From NCBI RefSeq assembly GCF_934371575.1, contig NZ_CAKRNY010000063.1, positions 1 to 17,824 on the forward strand: a stretch of DNA of 17,824 nt, read 5' to 3'. The translations under genes were made by a program, and so were the position numbers. How positions within the stretch are numbered: the stretch's first letter is position 1; each line of letters opens with the position of its first letter. Source of the DNA: an uncultured Blautia sp. Its GTDB lineage: Bacteria; Bacillota; Clostridia; Lachnospirales; Lachnospiraceae. The notes beneath the pieces are model-generated. The model saw only the letters and a list, made by a program, of their open reading frames with translations. It was not told the DNA's origin and made no database searches. Below are positions 15,292-17,824 of the stretch, piece by piece.

Positions 15292-15366
15292 ATGATTATC
15301 TTTACCGAATGTGTATCCGAGACTAAAGCAGGTTAAGCCGAACAGTGCAAGATTATGAATACAATA
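15277..15366 (-). pseudogene. C-terminal remnant of a small hydrophobic (holin-like, type I) toxin
   Basis: Read on the minus strand, the frame closed by TAA at 15277-15279 encodes LFGLTCFSLGYTFGKD and then NHKTQK. This is a hydrophobic helix followed by a short charged tail, resembling the end of the small holin-like toxins of Firmicutes type I systems. The frame has no ATG, GTG or TTG start and is closed upstream by TAG (15367-15369). Just beyond that lies the vanZ terminator. So the N-terminal part of the toxin, which would carry the start and RBS, is missing. The antisense RNA gene opposite is intact. The family resemblance is from memory and was not searched. Confidence 0.55.
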
Positions 15367-15375
15367 CTAAATATA

Positions 15376-15432
15376 AAAAAAATAAACAGACTTCCGAATG
15401 AGTAACAATCAATTGGAAGTCTGTTTATTTTT
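15376..15432. terminator. Terminator of the VanZ-like gene (bidirectional)
   Basis: An exact 18-bp stem, 15378-15395 with 15415-15432 (core AAACAGACTTCC/GGAAGTCTGTTT), has a 19-nt loop. It is flanked by A and T runs, so it should work in both directions. On the minus strand it begins about a dozen bases after the stop of the VanZ-like gene. Confidence 0.92.
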
Positions 15433-15444
15433 GAATCATATGGG

Positions 15445-15960
15445 TTAGCGCCGTTTCCTGCGCCTTTGTTTTCCACTTGGGTTATGTAAGATAGACCAGC
15501 AAAATGCCTGTACAAGAAGGATTCCTGCCGTAACACCAATACTGTCAATTCCTACATCCCTTGCAGATGGACCGCGGTCAGCCACAAAGGACTGATGGTA
15601 TTCGTCAAGACCTGCAAAGCCCACACAGATCATTCCAGCCAGCAGAATCAGCCAGATTCCCCTTACGCCATATACATACAGCGGAAAGGAAATCGCAATT
15701 GCCAACAGACAATATTCTGTCATGTGGGCGGCTTTTCGCACATAGAATTCGATGGAGCTTGCAGAATAGGCAAGTTCGTCATAGGTTTTGTTTTCATTCA
15801 GAACTTCATTCTTTGTTTCCACAATCTGGTAGCTGACATCATAGCTTAGTGCCCCGGACACCTCCCCTGTCTGGGCTGAAAATGAATAAATCAGATACAT
15901 CATCAGAATTGCAGGAAGAAAAGAAAGAGGTTTCAGTAAATGTATTAAAATTTTCTTCAT
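15445..15960 (-). CDS. VanZ-like family membrane protein
   Basis: A 171-residue integral membrane protein with hydrophobic segments at about 10-27, 84-98, 100-118 and 140-157. VanZ-like hallmarks are RKAAHMTEY (75-83), FAGLDEYHQSF (115-125), and Arg129, Asp135 and Asp139 in the following segment. The C-terminus is strongly basic (KQRRRKRR). The founding member VanZ gives low-level teicoplanin resistance; most homologues have no known role, so resistance should not be assumed. I start it at the ATG 15958-15960. A GTG at 16017 would add 19 residues but lies upstream of the promoter and has no RBS. The ATG has no Shine-Dalgarno either, which fits the leaderless arrangement seen with the promoter at 15968-15996. 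Confidence 0.85.
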   Translation of the reverse strand: MKKILIHLLKPLSFLPAILMMYLIYSFSAQTGEVSGALSYDVSYQIVETKNEVLNENKTYDELAYSASSIEFYVRKAAHMTEYCLLAIAISFPLYVYGVRGIWLILLAGMICVGFAGLDEYHQSFVADRGPSARDVGIDSIGVTAGILLVQAFCWSILHNPSGKQRRRKRR

Positions 15961-15967
15961 GGGGTTT

Positions 15968-15996
15968 ACTATAACATGGGAAAAAAGGATTGTAAA
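15968..15996 (-). promoter_or_regulatory. Promoter giving a probably leaderless vanZ-like mRNA
   Basis: On the minus strand there is TTTACA (15991-15996), a 17-bp spacer and TATAGT (15968-15973) with a TG extension. Only seven bases (AAACCCC) separate the -10 from the ATG at 15960. The transcription start therefore falls on or next to the start codon, leaving no room for a Shine-Dalgarno sequence. Confidence 0.75.
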
Positions 15997-16028
15997 GGGA
16001 AAAGGCACTTTGTCCACAGGGGAATATC

Positions 16029-16057
16029 TTGTTATTTGGTGTGAATTATGCTAAAAT
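16029..16057 (+). promoter_or_regulatory. Promoter of the thyA-folA operon
   Basis: TTGTTA (16029-16034), a 17-bp spacer and TAAAAT (16052-16057) with a TG extension. The start site is expected near 16064, giving a leader of about 63 nt. Confidence 0.7.
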
Positions 16058-16074
16058 TGTTGAAGCATTGATCG

Positions 16075-16087
16075 TGTCTGACAGACA
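16075..16087. promoter_or_regulatory. 13-bp palindrome in the thyA leader
   Basis: TGTCTG-A-CAGACA is a perfect inverted repeat of 6-bp half-sites around one central base. It lies about 11 to 23 bp downstream of the predicted thyA transcription start, a position where a bound repressor could act. The factor is unknown. Confidence 0.4.
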
Positions 16088-16126
16088 AGAACGTAATAAA
16101 AATCCAGAAACAGCAGGAGGAATGGG

Positions 16127-16975
16127 ATGAGTTTAGCAGATAATATATTTATAGATATGTGTAAAGATGTCATTGCCAATGGAACCAGCACGGAAGGAGA
16201 GAAGGTACGTCCGGTATGGGAAGATGGTACATCCGCTTACACTATTAAACGTTTTGGCGTTGTGAACCGCTATGATCTGAGAAAGGAATTTCCGGCGCTT
16301 ACTCTTCGTAAAACCGCGCTGAAAAGTGCAATGGATGAGATTCTGTGGATCTGGCAGAAAAAATCCAATAATATTCATGATCTTCACAGCCATATCTGGG
16401 ACAGCTGGGCCGATGAGAATGGTTCTATCGGAAAGGCTTATGGTTATCAGCTGGGAGTGAAGCATCAGTATAAAGAGGGAATGATGGATCAGGTAGATCG
16501 TGTTCTTTACGATCTGAAGAATAATCCATACAGCCGCAGGATCATGACGAACATTTATGTACATGAGGATCTTCATGAGATGAATCTTTATCCATGCGCC
16601 TATTCCATGACATTTAATGTAACCAAAGAGCCGGGGAAAGACAGGCTCACCTTAAATGCAGTTCTGAACCAGCGCTCGCAGGATATTCTGGCAGCCAATA
16701 ACTGGAATGTGTGTCAGTATTCCCTGCTCCTTATGATGATTGCACAGAGCTGCGATATGGAAGCTGGTGAACTGGTGCATGTGATCGCAGACTGTCATAT
16801 TTATGACAGACATATTCCGGTTATTAAGGAACTGATTTCCAGAACTCCTTATCCGGCGCCGACTGTGAAGCTGAATCCGGATGTGAAGGATTTCTATGAT
16901 TTTACTACAGATGATCTGATAGTGGAGAATTATCAGACATGGCCGCAGATTAAGAATATTCCGATTGCAATCTGA
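16127..16975 (+). CDS. thyA: Thymidylate synthase ThyA
   Basis: A 282-residue folate-dependent thymidylate synthase. It methylates dUMP to dTMP using 5,10-methylene-tetrahydrofolate and releases dihydrofolate. The catalytic Cys157 is in NLYPCAYSMTF, where the usual PPCH reads YPCA. Arg137/Arg138 follow KNNPYS, RSQD is at 183-186, and the dUMP-binding Asn194 is in ANNWNV. HIYDRH is at 224-229. The usual LGxPFN segment is replaced by AANNWN, a form I associate with clostridial ThyA and the B. subtilis ThyA branch. AGGAGG is 6 nt upstream of the ATG; an earlier ATG at 16122 is closed at once. It is followed by folA, which recycles its dihydrofolate product. Confidence 0.96.
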   Translation: MSLADNIFIDMCKDVIANGTSTEGEKVRPVWEDGTSAYTIKRFGVVNRYDLRKEFPALTLRKTALKSAMDEILWIWQKKSNNIHDLHSHIWDSWADENGSIGKAYGYQLGVKHQYKEGMMDQVDRVLYDLKNNPYSRRIMTNIYVHEDLHEMNLYPCAYSMTFNVTKEPGKDRLTLNAVLNQRSQDILAANNWNVCQYSLLLMMIAQSCDMEAGELVHVIADCHIYDRHIPVIKELISRTPYPAPTVKLNPDVKDFYDFTTDDLIVENYQTWPQIKNIPIAI

Positions 16976-16988
16976 GAAGGAGAGAATA

Positions 16989-17480
16989 ATGAAAATAATA
17001 GTAGCAGCAGATAAAAACTGGGGAATTGGAAAGGATAACAAGCTTTTGGTAAGTATTCCGGCAGATATGAAGATGTTCCGTCAGGAGACTACAGGGAAAA
17101 TCTGTGTTATGGGAAGAAAAACCCTGGAGAGTTTTCCGGGAGGACTTCCTCTTAAAAACCGTACCAATATTGTCCTTACCAGAAATCAGAATTATAAAGT
17201 AAAAGATGCCATTATCGTACACTCTATAGAGGAATTGATGGAAGAGCTTAAAAAGTATCCCAAAGAGGATGTGTACTGCATTGGCGGCGATACCATTTAT
17301 AAGCAGCTGCTTCCTTATTGCGACACGGCTCAGGTAACAAAGATTGATTTTGCATATATTGCCGACAGCTATTTCCCGGATCTGGATGAAGATCCCCAGT
17401 GGCATGTGGCTGCAGAGAGTGAAGAGCAGACTTACTTTGACCTGGAGTATAAGTTTGTGAGATATGAGAGAAATAAATAA
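16989..17480 (+). CDS. folA: Dihydrofolate reductase
   Basis: A 163-residue NADPH-dependent enzyme that reduces dihydrofolate made by ThyA back to tetrahydrofolate; it is the target of trimethoprim. Hallmarks are AADKNWGIGKDN (6-17), IPADMKMF with catalytic Asp26, the NADPH-binding VMGRKTLESF (40-49), PLKNRTNIVLTRN (54-66), CIGGDTIY (97-104) and an aromatic-rich end. The length matches the family. The ATG at 16989 is preceded by GAAGGAGAG; an ATG at 16965 inside thyA would add eight residues without a good RBS. It lies 13 nt after thyA and shares its promoter. Confidence 0.95.
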   Translation: MKIIVAADKNWGIGKDNKLLVSIPADMKMFRQETTGKICVMGRKTLESFPGGLPLKNRTNIVLTRNQNYKVKDAIIVHSIEELMEELKKYPKEDVYCIGGDTIYKQLLPYCDTAQVTKIDFAYIADSYFPDLDEDPQWHVAAESEEQTYFDLEYKFVRYERNK

Positions 17481-17487
17481 GTAATGT

Positions 17488-17534
17488 AAAAGCTCCGGCA
17501 TTTTCCGCATTGGGAAACGCCGGAGCTTTTGTTT
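17488..17534 (+). terminator. Rho-independent terminator of thyA-folA
   Basis: AAAAGCTCCGGC (17488-17499) pairs exactly with GCCGGAGCTTTT (17519-17530). An inner TTTCC/GGAAA stem continues the hairpin, and GTTT follows. The group II intron begins almost directly after it. Confidence 0.93.
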
Positions 17535-17535
17535 G

Positions 17536-17824
17536 GTGTGCCTAGCGGCGCACGTTTCTAACAGGTTAAAGTCCCAAATCCGCCCGGTAGTGGGAAGGAT
17601 ATAGCCGAAAGCAAGGGTGTCCATCGTGAGATGGAATCTGAAGGAAGCTGGATGTGAGGAACATACTAACTCACGGGCAAATCTCTGGTCTGACGAACAG
17701 AAATCTCATATGAGGTCATGCATGAGGGTAAGACTGCAAGTCAAGTTGAAGCCCAATAACTACACGGAATCATGCATGATAAATGAGGCAGATGGATGGA
17801 GAGGAAGAAACGTGTGGTACCTAG
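17536..17824 (+). mobile_element. 5' part of a group II intron (group IIC-like), domain I, cut by the window end
   Basis: The stretch starts with GTGTG (17536-17540), the GUGYG 5' boundary of group II introns. It continues with blocks that I recognise from domain I of bacterial group IIC introns such as the Oceanobacillus iheyensis one. These are TTAAAGTCCC, GCAAGGGTGTCC, a CCATC-GTGA-GATGG hairpin with a GNRA-type loop (17621-17634), GGAATCTGAAGGAAGC, GGTCTGACGAACAG and CATATGAGG. No coding region is reached; the reverse transcriptase/maturase ORF would lie beyond 17824. It sits just downstream of the folA terminator, the preferred type of target for group IIC introns. Confidence 0.88.

Noticed and set aside
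15445..15960. Teicoplanin resistance from the VanZ-like gene
   Set aside because: No van cluster is present and most VanZ-like proteins have no link to glycopeptide resistance.
17707..17785. Repeated TCATGCATGA-like palindromes as possible recombination or regulatory sites
   Set aside because: They pair with each other as a stem inside the group II intron domain I and are explained by its RNA fold.
1..17824. CRISPR arrays, prophage or integrative elements
   Set aside because: No regularly spaced repeats, integrase, phage structural genes or att-type duplications are visible; the tandem tRNA genes show no integration scar.

Overview
The window reads as chromosomal DNA from a low-to-mid G+C Gram-positive anaerobe of the class Clostridia, most likely a Lachnospiraceae member (Blautia/Ruminococcus-like). 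This rests on strong AGGAGG ribosome-binding sites before nearly every gene, consensus sigma-A promoters, tRNA genes without an encoded CCA, and proteins of typical Lachnospiraceae type (DUF378, DUF5067, VanZ-like, divergent ThyA). The genus is inference.

Layout. (1) 1-220: two identical tRNA-Gly(GCC) genes and a terminator. (2) 311-1737, minus strand: a small DUF378 membrane protein and a membrane-anchored DUF5067 protein, the latter under a perfect TTGACA-17-TATAAT promoter. (3) 1949-3133: an alpha/beta hydrolase (lysophospholipase-like) and a truncated lipoprotein ORF that runs into a terminator. (4) 3134-9542: a palindrome-rich regulatory region, a promoter with a structured leader, then a complete oligopeptide importer in the order oppB-oppC-oppD-oppF-oppA, closed by a terminator. 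Two permeases, two ATPases and the secreted binding protein form one transport machine. (5) 9608-15140: a promoter followed by malQ, two overlapping ABC exporter half-transporters and a small membrane protein. The two exporters form a textbook asymmetric heterodimer with one degenerate and one canonical ATP site. (6) 15164-15432: a short intergenic island that looks like the remains of a type I toxin-antitoxin locus, with an intact antisense-type RNA gene and a headless toxin fragment. (7) 15445-15960, minus: a VanZ-like membrane protein that appears to be transcribed as a leaderless mRNA. (8) 16029-17534: a thyA-folA operon (dTMP synthesis and folate recycling) with a strong terminator. (9) 17536 to the window end: the 5' part (domain I) of a group II intron, group IIC-like, inserted a few bases after the folA terminator.

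Most of the window is ordinary housekeeping and nutrient-uptake DNA. The least ordinary items are the toxin-antitoxin relic, the leaderless vanZ-like gene, the terminator-associated group II intron, the binding protein without a lipobox, the enlarged extracytoplasmic loop of OppC, and the structured opp leader. I found no CRISPR array, prophage or new multi-gene system.
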